DNA of 64,000 bases from Pseudomonadota bacterium (GTDB lineage Bacteria > Babelota > Babeliae > Babelales > CAIQNR01), in contig JAIYDZ010000005.1 of NCBI GenBank assembly GCA_027487215.1, positions 99,093 through 163,092 of the forward strand. Reading direction: 5' to 3'. Shown one piece after another: positions 50,580-60,089 of this stretch. The translations under genes and the position numbers were made by a program. A model generated the notes under the pieces. It was not told where the DNA came from. It made no database searches and saw only the letters and a program-made list of their open reading frames with translations. How positions within the stretch are numbered: position 1 is the stretch's first letter; each line of letters starts with the position of its first letter.

Positions 50580-51509
50580 ATGGTATTGAGATTATTTTAT
50601 TCTCTAGTTATTTTAGTGGTGAGTTTTGACTGTTTTGCTAGTCAAAACTGATTTAAAAAAGATGAAAGTGTATTACATAAAAGAAAACAACAACATGATC
50701 CAACTGAAGTCTTTGATCAGGCCCCTATAGCAAAAAAACCTTCAAAACCTTCAAAAGAAACTAAAGAATCTACACCTGAATGGGAGATGGAGCGGCGCCT
50801 AAGGCGAATAATAACCAGAAATTTTATATCTTCTTCAGCAATAAAATATAAATACCTGCAGAAGGCGTTTGTTAAAGATGAAAGTCTTGATAGAAGTTGT
50901 GATGAAAGTTCTGAGAATTATAAAGAGCTAGTAGTAAGACCGTTGCTCAGAAAAATTATTTGTTGGACTGAAGGTTTAATTAATCAAAAAAAATATAAGA
51001 AACATATTGCTGGGATTTCACAGTACATCTATGAGGATATTTTTTTTGACATTGAAGCAATTTCAAAGGATGCAAAATCACTTTCAGGAGTTGATCATGA
51101 TTCTTTGAGTAAATCATACTGCAAACACTTTAAAAAACGTCGTCCTTTCGCTCCAGAATGTTGTCCTGATCAGTTAGTTGTTCCTGAGCAATTAACAAAG
51201 TGGTGTCTGACAGGAATTGTTCAAAAACACTTGGAAGCATTTAAAGAATCATTTGATAGTTCTTGTCAAAAGTGGATAAAAGAACATTTAAATGATCAAG
51301 AAGCAGATCAATTGTATACCGGGATGTTTAAAGTGAGTAATAAATATTCCATAAATTGTTTTTTTCAAGAACAATTTATGGAAGCGATTCAGTCTAGATT
51401 TGAAGACGATGAATTGAAAGATCTAATTTTCTTGCTTCCTGTAGAAGAATATGAAGTGATTGCAAAAGAAGTTGCTGACCAATTTGTTCATAGCTTTTCA
51501 GAAAATTAA
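50580..51509 (+). pseudogene. secreted protein gene with in-frame TGA after the signal peptide
   Basis: MVLRLFYSLVILVVSFDCFASQN-TGA-FKKDESVLHKRKQQHDPTEVFDQAP... continuous frame into ORF 50787..51509. Confidence 0.65.
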
Positions 51510-51556
51510 CAATAACCAACATTATTTTATTTTAAAAATAAACGTCATAAAATAAT

Positions 51557-52219
51557 TCATTTGACACTTTTTAAATCTGTAAGGAGGGTTTTTAATTTTT
51601 GACGCGGTAATTGATTCTCAAACACTGCTGAATGCGTTGCTACTGCATCAACATTAAGAAGTGCTAGTTGTGTAATGATGTTACGCGTAATGCCTCCATC
51701 GACTGCGATTTGAAATGAGGTCTCTTGGGCCGCGCGATATGCCACTAAGTGTTCAATCTTTTCAAGGCAGCTTGAAATAAAAGGTTGTCCAGATGCCCCT
51801 GGATTTACTGTCATTATTGTAATCTGATCAAAGTAATGAAGAAGATGTCCCACATCAATTAACCGAGTTTCGGGATTTAATGCAAGACTTGGTCGCCATT
51901 GTCGTTGTTCACAATACTCTGTGAGTTGTTCCAAATCGGTGGATAAAACCGCTTCATAATGAAAAGTGATAATGCTTTCCGGTTTGACTTCTAGTTCAGT
52001 CATATATGCACGTGGGTTATTAACCATGAGGTGCACCCACAAGATATTTTCAGTAAGCGTATCAATCTGATTAGTAAGTTGAGCGCTTCCCGTGTGTGCA
52101 GGTACAAATTTTCCATCCATAATATCAATATGATAGCCGGTTACTAGGTCATCAATTTCTGAAAATAATGAGATAAGATCATCACTGCTTTGGGCGTGAA
52201 GAGCGGGAAAAATACGCAT
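51557..52219 (-). CDS. rpe: ribulose-phosphate 3-epimerase
   Basis: YHIDIMDGKFVPAHTG, VHLMVNNP, MTVNPGASGQPFI, IAVDGGITRN. Confidence 0.95.
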   Translation of the reverse strand: MRIFPALHAQSSDDLISLFSEIDDLVTGYHIDIMDGKFVPAHTGSAQLTNQIDTLTENILWVHLMVNNPRAYMTELEVKPESIITFHYEAVLSTDLEQLTEYCEQRQWRPSLALNPETRLIDVGHLLHYFDQITIMTVNPGASGQPFISSCLEKIEHLVAYRAAQETSFQIAVDGGITRNIITQLALLNVDAVATHSAVFENQLPRQKLKTLLTDLKSVK

Positions 52220-52278
52220 AGTTCTCCTTTTTGTATGAAAGAAATCGTATCATTGGCGGCGACTCTGTTAAAAGAGTT

Positions 52279-53802
52279 TTATAAGCGAACTGTTAATGAA
52301 CTGGCAATAGTAGAGGGTGCTGGACGTTTTTTAAACTCTTCAAGAGCTTCATACCCTCTTTTGTGAAAGTCATGAAGATCATTTAAATCAAAACTTTCTG
52401 CTGGCTTTTTTGTCTGGTCAATTAAATACTGTAAGGCATCAAGTTTCTCTGGTGTGTGCCAGACTTTGACTCTTTTTTTGGCATCCAGAGTTGCGCAATA
52501 ATTAGCAGTAGATCCAAATACAAATTTTGTAATGGGGGCAGAAGAAACAATGGGAATGTTATAAAGATGCGTTCTTGAAGGAATTTCGTAGACGCAAATA
52601 AGTTGATTTTTCATACAACCTTGGGCAGCTTCAAGTGCAATACGTGCACCGGTAGGATGTAATTTTTTAATTCCTTTTTGGGCAATAGTTGGGCAAAATC
52701 GAGAGAGTAGAAATTCACTTACGGTTTGCGCAGAGAATTTTTTATCCAGCCTCCATACATATAGTTTAGCATTGTCTGTAAGCGCTGTTACTGTTAATGA
52801 ATCTTGATTAAAGACAGCTTTAGTTATTGTATCTGTTTTTTGAGATGTGTGTAACGTAGAGATAATTGTTGCATCTTTTTGAAAAAGGACAGGGAGTGAT
52901 TTTTCGGTCAGTATTTTTTTAAATATTTTAACACTGTTGTTAGCTGCACTTATTCCTACGACGAAAGTATTTTCGGTTTCATCTGTAGGTGAACTTTCTG
53001 ATGTAATAGAACAGGTTCCTTGTTTAGGATCCCATAGTTGTGTAGAGTCATCTTCATAAGTAATGCAGACAATGTTCTCAGTGATAAATGAACAGGATCG
53101 TATTTTTTTACCAGTAAGGTACGAACAACCTACAAACCTACCGGGAACCTCTTTTTTGACCAAAACTCTTTTTTCATGATGCGCTGCCGGAATTGTCGGA
53201 GTTACCATAGAAAGTTCTGTTTCATTTTCTATTATTAAAAACTGTGAGCCTTCGGGGTTTACTAAAAAAGTGTTCTTTTTTATTCCTTTGAGCTGGGTTT
53301 TTGATTCTTCTTTACATATTCTAGGTGACGACATATTCCACTTTTTTATTTGAGTGCCATGTGAAGTCCAAAAAGTATCATTACTGCTGAAATATAATGC
53401 CTCAGGGGCTTCTTCTTCTGAAACTGTGGAGTGAAATAAAGCCACTGTAAGTGGTAAACGGTGTTTACTATAATACTCTTTAAATTGAGCGGATTTACTG
53501 AGCAGTGTTAAATCTTCAGAGGTAAAAGAATAAGTAAGGAATTTTTTCTTACTTTCGTCTGAACTAAATATGTAATTAGGGTCGGGGTTTTCAGCTAGTT
53601 CTTTTTCAATAACAGATCTATCACGGTTATCACTTTTTATACGTGCAATAAGAGCTATTAAGTTTTGACTCAGTTGACAATGAGTTCTTGCTGCGCTGGC
53701 AGATGAAGTTAATGAACTAGTTTTTTCTAGAAATAATTGCTCTGCGCCGTGTGACAAGAATGCGATGTGGCTCAAGAGGTAAACTTTGAGAATTACTTTC
53801 AT
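52279..53802 (-). CDS. secreted WD40/beta-propeller-like protein
   Basis: signal peptide MKVILKVYLLSHIAFLSHGAEQ; CITYEDDSTQLWDPKQGTC, VTALTDNAKLYVWRLDKK, CATLDAKKRVKVWHTPEK. Confidence 0.7.
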   Translation of the reverse strand: MKVILKVYLLSHIAFLSHGAEQLFLEKTSSLTSSASAARTHCQLSQNLIALIARIKSDNRDRSVIEKELAENPDPNYIFSSDESKKKFLTYSFTSEDLTLLSKSAQFKEYYSKHRLPLTVALFHSTVSEEEAPEALYFSSNDTFWTSHGTQIKKWNMSSPRICKEESKTQLKGIKKNTFLVNPEGSQFLIIENETELSMVTPTIPAAHHEKRVLVKKEVPGRFVGCSYLTGKKIRSCSFITENIVCITYEDDSTQLWDPKQGTCSITSESSPTDETENTFVVGISAANNSVKIFKKILTEKSLPVLFQKDATIISTLHTSQKTDTITKAVFNQDSLTVTALTDNAKLYVWRLDKKFSAQTVSEFLLSRFCPTIAQKGIKKLHPTGARIALEAAQGCMKNQLICVYEIPSRTHLYNIPIVSSAPITKFVFGSTANYCATLDAKKRVKVWHTPEKLDALQYLIDQTKKPAESFDLNDLHDFHKRGYEALEEFKKRPAPSTIASSLTVRL

Positions 53803-53891
53803 ACATTTCTACTCTTTTTTTGAAATAATTTTAATTATGAAAGTATAACACGATTGTTCAAAACTCTTTAAAAGAGAGATAGGAATCTATT

Positions 53892-54527
53892 TTAAGTTAA
53901 AGTTAAAGTCTTGTGTCTTAAAAGGTATTTTTGAAGTATCTCCCCTAAAGGATTTTCACCTTGCATTCTTCCAATCATGCATCCAAACAGTGTAGAAACG
54001 AAAATTTTTTCAAGATTCTTTTCGTCCTCTTCTTTACTTTGTTCACTGAGTGATTCTGATTTTTGTAGGGCCTCTTGCAGTGCAATTTGTTTTTCAACTT
54101 GATGTTTAAGGTAAAAAAGAGCTGGGTAGGCTAATGATAAAAGTGCACGTGATCTTGTTTCTGGATACTGTAATGCAAAAAGCGCCGCTCCTGCAATGCC
54201 GGCTGTCGTTCCTGCTAGTAATGTGTTGGTAGGATTTTTCTTTTTTAAAACGCAGAGACTGCAGGTTGTGATCAAACCGACACAAAAGCCACCAGTAATA
54301 AGATTTCTAGCAGTACTGTTTTGGGCTGCAAGTGGACTTAAAAGCCAAAACGTGCCGTCATGAAGGTCTCTTAAGTTTTCTTGTAAAGAATAAGCAGCAA
54401 TCATGAATTTAAAGCCGTCTTCTGCTGCCTTTTCAAATTCAAAGCTGTTTTTGGCAATTGCAGGTGCTGCTGGGTGTGTGTAAAAAAAGTGAAATAGTAT
54501 TACGAATAAAAACCTTTTTGATTTCAT
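53892..54527 (-). CDS. hypothetical membrane protein
   Basis: signal peptide and hydrophobic Gly/Ala segments. Confidence 0.55.
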   Translation of the reverse strand: MKSKRFLFVILFHFFYTHPAAPAIAKNSFEFEKAAEDGFKFMIAAYSLQENLRDLHDGTFWLLSPLAAQNSTARNLITGGFCVGLITTCSLCVLKKKNPTNTLLAGTTAGIAGAALFALQYPETRSRALLSLAYPALFYLKHQVEKQIALQEALQKSESLSEQSKEEDEKNLEKIFVSTLFGCMIGRMQGENPLGEILQKYLLRHKTLTLT

Positions 54528-54538
54528 GACTGGCCTTA

Positions 54539-54940
54539 TTAATGGGTACCAAAAGGAGCTCTAACAGAAGATTCTCTAGTAGGCTTTTTAATGGCTTGCC
54601 ATAGATAAGCGGCTCCAAGCCCTACTCCTGTACCTATAACCATTCCAGTACATACTTCTCGCATATCAAAAGGGCTTTGGTACCGCAGTTGGCGCCCAAC
54701 GGCAAACAGACCTCCAAAGACAGTGCCTGTAACCACTGGTTTAAAGCACTTTCGTCCCTCTAACGTATTTCCTATAATTGAAAGACCCATTGATGCCGCC
54801 ATTAAATAAGGAAGATTGTCCAGCCACGAAGGTCCCGCAGGTTTGTTAATTTTTTCGTGAGTAGGTTGTTCTACTGCTTGGCTGCCAATTAACGATGTGC
54901 AACTAAAGACTAGTAATAAGCTTAATAAAGTTTTTTTCAT
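54539..54940 (-). CDS. hypothetical membrane protein
   Basis: MKKTLLSLLLVFSCTSLIGSQ signal; two hydrophobic segments. Confidence 0.55.
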   Translation of the reverse strand: MKKTLLSLLLVFSCTSLIGSQAVEQPTHEKINKPAGPSWLDNLPYLMAASMGLSIIGNTLEGRKCFKPVVTGTVFGGLFAVGRQLRYQSPFDMREVCTGMVIGTGVGLGAAYLWQAIKKPTRESSVRAPFGTH

Positions 54941-55064
54941 TAGATGATCTTCCCGTAAACAATGAGACTATTGTCAGATAAAACACTCCCCAGAGGTAAT
55001 TTCAAGGTACTGCATTTATTGGATGTTGGCAAAAGGGGAATGTTTCAAAAGTATCCCCAGAGGT

Positions 55065-55478
55065 TAGTAATGCTTTTTTTAACGGGAGCTGTAATAAGCT
55101 CATGAGGGATTGAATAAAACTCCTTAAAATTTTTGAGTGATTGAGCAATAAAAATCATGGCTGGAAAGACCATAGTGGTAGTAAGTACTGGATTGAGAGA
55201 GAATCGAGGAGAGGCTTTTTTGGTACCCCTTGAAAAAGTATTAGACCTTAATTTTTTTTAGTTCCCTTTTCTTCTTGTTCTGAATCTTCTAAGGAATGGG
55301 CAAATGTTGAAAGAATTTGAGAGACAAAACCTATTCCTGCTCCATAAGCCTTGACAGATCGAAGTTCAGGTGTGGTACCACATGTGTGAAGGACCCTTAT
55401 GTGTGCTAAAGCTAATGCTCCTAACAATTGTGAACCGAGATCAACTGTGTCGACTACCTTATTATCTCTTTTAAATAA
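55065..55478 (-). pseudogene. remnant of a membrane-protein gene
   Basis: minus-strand readings KVVDTVDLGSQLLGALALAHIRVLHTCGTTPELRSVKAYGAGIGFVSQILSTFAHSLEDSEQEEKGTKKN* and RGTKKASPRFSLNPVLTTTMVFPAMIFIAQSLKNFKEFYSIPHELITAPVKKSITNLWGYF* without a proper start. Confidence 0.45.
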
Positions 55479-55515
55479 TCACTAAAAAAATAAAACAATG
55501 AGAAGTTTTAACTAC

Positions 55516-56529
55516 TTAGGCTGCTTGAGTTTCTGAGTCAAAAAGCGGTTTGTAATTCACATTTTCATTATGGGCAGGAAAGTAATAGTTATAAACCGCA
55601 TTATGCATATCAAGAAGAATTTTTATTCCTACAAATGCCAGTGCAGAACGTGTAAGCGGCATATTTTGAAATGCTGGTAATAGTAAAGGGCTGTTGCTTA
55701 ATGTTGAACGTAAAAACATTTCACAACCTTGATCCATTACCAGGCCTTGGAGTTCTGTTTTTTTAACATTTTGATGAGTGGTAACATTAAGCTTTTCAAA
55801 AAACTGTGAATTTTTTGCGTGAGATACAGACACTACTAATTTTTTTGTAGTGCACTCTTGGACAGCCTCTAAAGAGGGTTTTTGAGGGTCGCCAGAGCTT
55901 TTATAATAACTAGTAGCAAGACGTGCATGAGGAAAATTAATTTCAATGGTGCCATCAGGACAGGATCGTAAATATCTAAGAAGTTGTTCAACTTGCAAAG
56001 AAGCAAGCGCATTTTTGGTGGTCGAAAGTTGCTGTTTTCGTTTAAGAGGATGTTTATAAGAGCGGTATCCTAGTAAAGCTACAGCAGTTGCTAAAGAAAC
56101 AGTGACTGAGCGAGGTTGGACGGTAGTATCGTATGCAGTTGTTTTTCCACCTAGATGATTTGTAACTTTTTCAGGAAGATTATTCCACAAAGCGGCAGTT
56201 GTCACTGATCCTAATGCATCAGCAGTTACATAAAGCGAGTCATAGACAACATCTTTTGCTACTTGTTGACCTGTTAGGGGTTTAGGTTCTAAAAATTGTT
56301 TATATCCTCTCCATAAAGCATACACTCCAATTGCTGCAGCAAAATCTTGTGCGGTGGTTCCTAAAAAGTTTTTATCGCCTAATAAATTTCCCACATAAAA
56401 AGCAGTGCCAGCAACTGTTGCAAAGATACAGCTATCAACGTAAGGAGGAAGTTCTGCCTTGAGTGGTGATTGAGGGATAACCAAAGAACATGCAAGCATG
56501 AAAATAACGAGATTTTTTTTGAGAGTCAT
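55516..56529 (-). CDS. hypothetical membrane protein
   Basis: signal peptide MTLKKNLVIFMLACSLVIPQSPLKA and several hydrophobic segments. Confidence 0.6.
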   Translation of the reverse strand: MTLKKNLVIFMLACSLVIPQSPLKAELPPYVDSCIFATVAGTAFYVGNLLGDKNFLGTTAQDFAAAIGVYALWRGYKQFLEPKPLTGQQVAKDVVYDSLYVTADALGSVTTAALWNNLPEKVTNHLGGKTTAYDTTVQPRSVTVSLATAVALLGYRSYKHPLKRKQQLSTTKNALASLQVEQLLRYLRSCPDGTIEINFPHARLATSYYKSSGDPQKPSLEAVQECTTKKLVVSVSHAKNSQFFEKLNVTTHQNVKKTELQGLVMDQGCEMFLRSTLSNSPLLLPAFQNMPLTRSALAFVGIKILLDMHNAVYNYYFPAHNENVNYKPLFDSETQAA

Positions 56530-56645
56530 TTGAGTTTCCTTTCTCTAAGTTGTCAAAAGCGTATACCCAAATGACTTAAAACAAAAGCGCCTTGAATTGC
56601 TTCAAGACGCTTTGTATTTTTAATAACAACTAAACAATATTGTTA

Positions 56646-57182
56646 TTATTGTTTTTTGAAACGTTCAGGAAGAACCATTCCAAGAATTTTTGGAAGGTTA
56701 TCTTTAAAGAATGGAAGACCAAGAATGCCTGCAAGTCCACCTTGGATGATCGCACTGCGCACTTCATGAGCTTCAACTTTGTTTGGATTGAAGAAGTATT
56801 GTTTTGCGAGCATGAGGCCTGTTCCTTTTGCAAAATCATCACGGAATTCAGGTCCTTTTTGCCAGAGTCCAAGGCCACCGTTAATTGCAACAAAAAGTCC
56901 AAGGCCTTCAATTAAATCTTTACCGTCAACTTGCATTGCGCCTGCAACCCATTGAATTCCTGCGCCAAGGTAAGGAGCTGAAACAGCTTTTTCTTTACCT
57001 AATGTACATGCTGCTGCAACCACTACTCCTACTACCGCTGGAACAATCGTTGCAGTTCTGACGTCATCTGGGGCAAAGTTTGCAAACAAAATATGGTTAG
57101 TTTCTTCGATGGTTGCTGCAGATACTGCACATGAGCTCAGTAATGCAAGTGACAGCATTATGCCTGAAAAATGTCTTTTCAT
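56646..57182 (-). CDS. hypothetical secreted/membrane protein
   Basis: start trimmed to MKRHFSGIMLSLALLSSCAVSAA. Confidence 0.6.
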   Translation of the reverse strand: MKRHFSGIMLSLALLSSCAVSAATIEETNHILFANFAPDDVRTATIVPAVVGVVVAAACTLGKEKAVSAPYLGAGIQWVAGAMQVDGKDLIEGLGLFVAINGGLGLWQKGPEFRDDFAKGTGLMLAKQYFFNPNKVEAHEVRSAIIQGGLAGILGLPFFKDNLPKILGMVLPERFKKQ

Positions 57183-57389
57183 AACGTACTCCTTAAGAGT
57201 AAAAAAGGTTTGAGAATCTTCTGGATGCGACTGTACTGAGGTCATGAAAATAAAGTCAAACGTTTGAATGTTTCAGATAGTAAAAAGTGGGACTTTAAAC
57301 CTTTTTTAGTGATAAATTTAATTATTTATTTGTGTGGCAACCTACATGTTTAGAAGAACTCTGTGCGGGTGCAAGCAGAGTTAGTGAGT

Positions 57390-57869
57390 GGTACTGTTAT
57401 TCAGTTTTTTCAACACTTCCAGTTGGGAGGGCCTTTTGCAGGCAGCACTAGAGGGGTTCCAGATTTAACCCCTCTAGACTCCCCTCTCTTTCTAGATGCA
57501 CGCGCACAATGCTTACGAAGAATTGCTTTGCAATTTTATCGTTGGCATGGCGCGCTGATGAGGTACCTTATTCAATTATTTTCAACCCACTGTTTGTTTT
57601 AACTTTAAAGGGCAAAAGTCGACAGGTTATTCCGTGGCTGTGGACATAAGCCAATCTAGTTTAATTGGGACAAACGGATCGTGTACAAAAAGTCCCTATC
57701 AGCGCGAAATGCAGGCGACAAAACAGCTGCCGCTGTTCTTCGTAGGCATCTCGTCGCGTTGTATTAAAAGGTCCAGGAGTTAAGAGGGGGTTGACCAGAA
57801 CTCCCTCTTACCCTGCGTGGGAACGCTCCCAAGCACTACAATTGGTAAATAGTACAGAATAACAATGCC
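57390..57869. repeat. foldback element copy 2: imperfect inverted arms, three hairpins per arm, conserved core
   Basis: Terminal GGTACTGTTATTCAGT (57390) versus reverse complement of 57854-57869 (GGCATTGTTATTCTGT); hairpins at 57431-57443, 57448-57477, 57521-57535, 57722-57737, 57781-57810, 57819-57830; core AACGGATCGTGTACAAAAAGTCC at 57673-57695. Confidence 0.8.
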
Positions 57870-57949
57870 ATTAATCTTAAATCAGAATTTTTTACGGTTA
57901 AAATATTTAAAATTTTTTGAAAGAAATCTGAGTCTGCTATTGTAAGGTA

Positions 57950-57977
57950 TTGCACTCTTTTTTTGTTACTGTATACT
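57950..57977 (+). promoter_or_regulatory. sigma70-like promoter of groES-groEL
   Basis: TTGCAC - 16 nt - TATACT about 90 nt upstream of groES. Confidence 0.65.
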
Positions 57978-58067
57978 GGGTCTCAACCTTTCAAGATAAA
58001 GCTTGAAACGGGTATTTTGATTATTATGGCAAATCACTCTTAAAGTAAGAAGCGGGAGGCGTATTTT

Positions 58068-58349
58068 ATGAAAAAGATTCGTCCGTTGTTTGATCGTTTA
58101 TATGTTGAACGACTCGAAACAGAAGAAAAGACCAAAGGCGGCTTATATATCCCTGAAGCGTCTAAAGAAAAAGGGCAGACCGGGAAGGTTCTTGCAACCG
58201 GGACTGGGAAAGTAAACGATGCCGGTATTATGGTAGAGTTTCATGTAAAAGTTGGCGATATAGTGTTTTTCGGAAAATATGCGGGTACTGATATTGATGA
58301 TACCCATCTTATTTTGCGTGAAGATGAAATATTAGGAATTGTTGAATAA
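58068..58349 (+). CDS. groES: co-chaperonin GroES
   Basis: [45 protein letters not shown]. Confidence 0.97.
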   Translation: MKKIRPLFDRLYVERLETEEKTKGGLYIPEASKEKGQTGKVLATGTGKVNDAGIMVEFHVKVGDIVFFGKYAGTDIDDTHLILREDEILGIVE

Positions 58350-58363
58350 CAAGGTGTAGATAC

Positions 58364-59998
58364 ATGGCAAAAAGAATTGTATTTGGCGCTGAAGCACGCG
58401 AAAAGATCCGTAAAGGGATTGATACGCTTGCCGATGCGGTAAAAGTGACACTCGGGCCCCGGGGCAGAAACGTTGCGTTTGAAAAAGCATTTGGTTCACC
58501 TGTCATCACCAAAGATGGTGTGAGTGTTGCAAAAGAAATCGAACTGCAAGATAGATTAGAAAATATGGGCGCACAACTTGTTAAAGAAGTTGCAAGCAGA
58601 ACTGCTGAAGTTGCGGGTGACGGTACCACAACAGCGACAGTTTTGGCGCAGGCGATTTTTGCAGAAGGTAACAAGTTTGTAACTGCTGGTGCAAATCCGA
58701 TGGAACTTAAACGCGGAATTGATAAAGCGGTTGAAGTTGTTGTTGATGCAATTCAAAAATCTGCACAAAAAGTAACTGACAGAAAAGAAATTGAACAGGT
58801 TGCAGCTCTTTCAGCAAACTCTGATGCAGTCATTGGCCATCAAATTGCAGAAGCAATGGAACGTGTTGGCCGTGATGGTGTTATCACTGTTGAAGAAGCA
58901 AAAGGTATGCGCGACGAACTTGAAGTTGTCGAAGGTATGCAGTTTGACCGTGGTTATTTGTCACCATATTTTGTCAATAAAACTGACAAGATGGAAGTGT
59001 ATTTAACTGATGCTTATATTTTGTTGCATGACAAAAAAATCAGTTCAATGAAAAGTCTTCTTTCTATTTTAGAACCGGTTGCAAAATCTGGCAGACAGCT
59101 TTTAATTATTGCTGAAGACGTTGAAGGTGAAGCGCTTGCTACACTTGTAGTAAACCGTATTCGTGGAACATTAAACGTTGCAGCAGTTAAAGCTCCTGGG
59201 TTTGGTGACCGCAGAAAAGAGATGCTTAAAGACATCGCTGCATTAACAGGCGGCCAAGTTGTTGAAGAAGAACGTGGTCTTAAATTAGAAAATCTTGCAT
59301 TATCTGATTTAGGAACTGCAGCAAAAATTATTATCACCAAAGATGCAACAACAATTGTGGGCGGTGCAGGTCGTCAAGAAGATATTGACGGTCGCGTTAC
59401 ACAAATCAGAATGCAGATTGAAACGACTACTTCTGATTATGACAAAGAAAAGTTCCAGGAACGTCTTGCTAAACTTGCAGGCGGTGTAGCAGTTATTAAA
59501 GTGGGTGCTGCAACTGAAACTGAAATGAAAGAAAAGAAAGATCGTATTGAAGACGCATTGCATGCAACTCGTGCAGCGGTTCAAGAAGGTATTGTCGCTG
59601 GTGGTGGTACCGCGTTATTGCGTGCTCAAACAGCGCTTGATGCTTTAGTTCTTGAAGGCGATGAAAAGCTTGGAGTTGCAATCATTCGTCGTGCGCTTGA
59701 AGCGCCGGTACGTGTTATTTCTGCAAACGCAGGCTTTGAAGGTTCTGTGGTTGTAGATAAAGTACGTAACTCACACCAAGAAATTGGTTTTGATGCCAAG
59801 AATGGTGTGTATGTTGATATGATTAAGGCGGGTATTGTTGATCCTGTTAAAGTAACTCGTTCTGCATTACAACATGCAGCTTCGATTGCAGGATTAATGT
59901 TAACCACTGAAACCATTATCGCAGACTTACCTGAAGATAAAAAAGACGTAGCGCCTGCAATGCCAGGTGGTATGGGCGGAATGCAAGGAATGTACTAA
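58364..59998 (+). CDS. groEL: chaperonin GroEL
   Basis: [50 protein letters not shown]-terminal [11 protein letters not shown]. Confidence 0.99.
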   Translation: MAKRIVFGAEAREKIRKGIDTLADAVKVTLGPRGRNVAFEKAFGSPVITKDGVSVAKEIELQDRLENMGAQLVKEVASRTAEVAGDGTTTATVLAQAIFAEGNKFVTAGANPMELKRGIDKAVEVVVDAIQKSAQKVTDRKEIEQVAALSANSDAVIGHQIAEAMERVGRDGVITVEEAKGMRDELEVVEGMQFDRGYLSPYFVNKTDKMEVYLTDAYILLHDKKISSMKSLLSILEPVAKSGRQLLIIAEDVEGEALATLVVNRIRGTLNVAAVKAPGFGDRRKEMLKDIAALTGGQVVEEERGLKLENLALSDLGTAAKIIITKDATTIVGGAGRQEDIDGRVTQIRMQIETTTSDYDKEKFQERLAKLAGGVAVIKVGAATETEMKEKKDRIEDALHATRAAVQEGIVAGGGTALLRAQTALDALVLEGDEKLGVAIIRRALEAPVRVISANAGFEGSVVVDKVRNSHQEIGFDAKNGVYVDMIKAGIVDPVKVTRSALQHAASIAGLMLTTETIIADLPEDKKDVAPAMPGGMGGMQGMY

Positions 59999-60029
59999 GT
60001 TATATTCTTGTTTTTTAGTAAGAACTTAA

Positions 60030-60058
60030 AGATCCCGGAGAAATCCGGGATCTTTTTT
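60030..60058 (+). terminator. groEL intrinsic terminator
   Basis: AGATCCCGGAGAAATCCGGGATCTTTTTT. Confidence 0.9.
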
Positions 60059-60089
60059 GAGTACATTTTAAATTAATTGAAAAAGAATT

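Noticed and set aside
57363-57602. 79-aa ORF
   Set aside because: Covers the left arm of foldback copy 2; no matching reading frame in copy 1.
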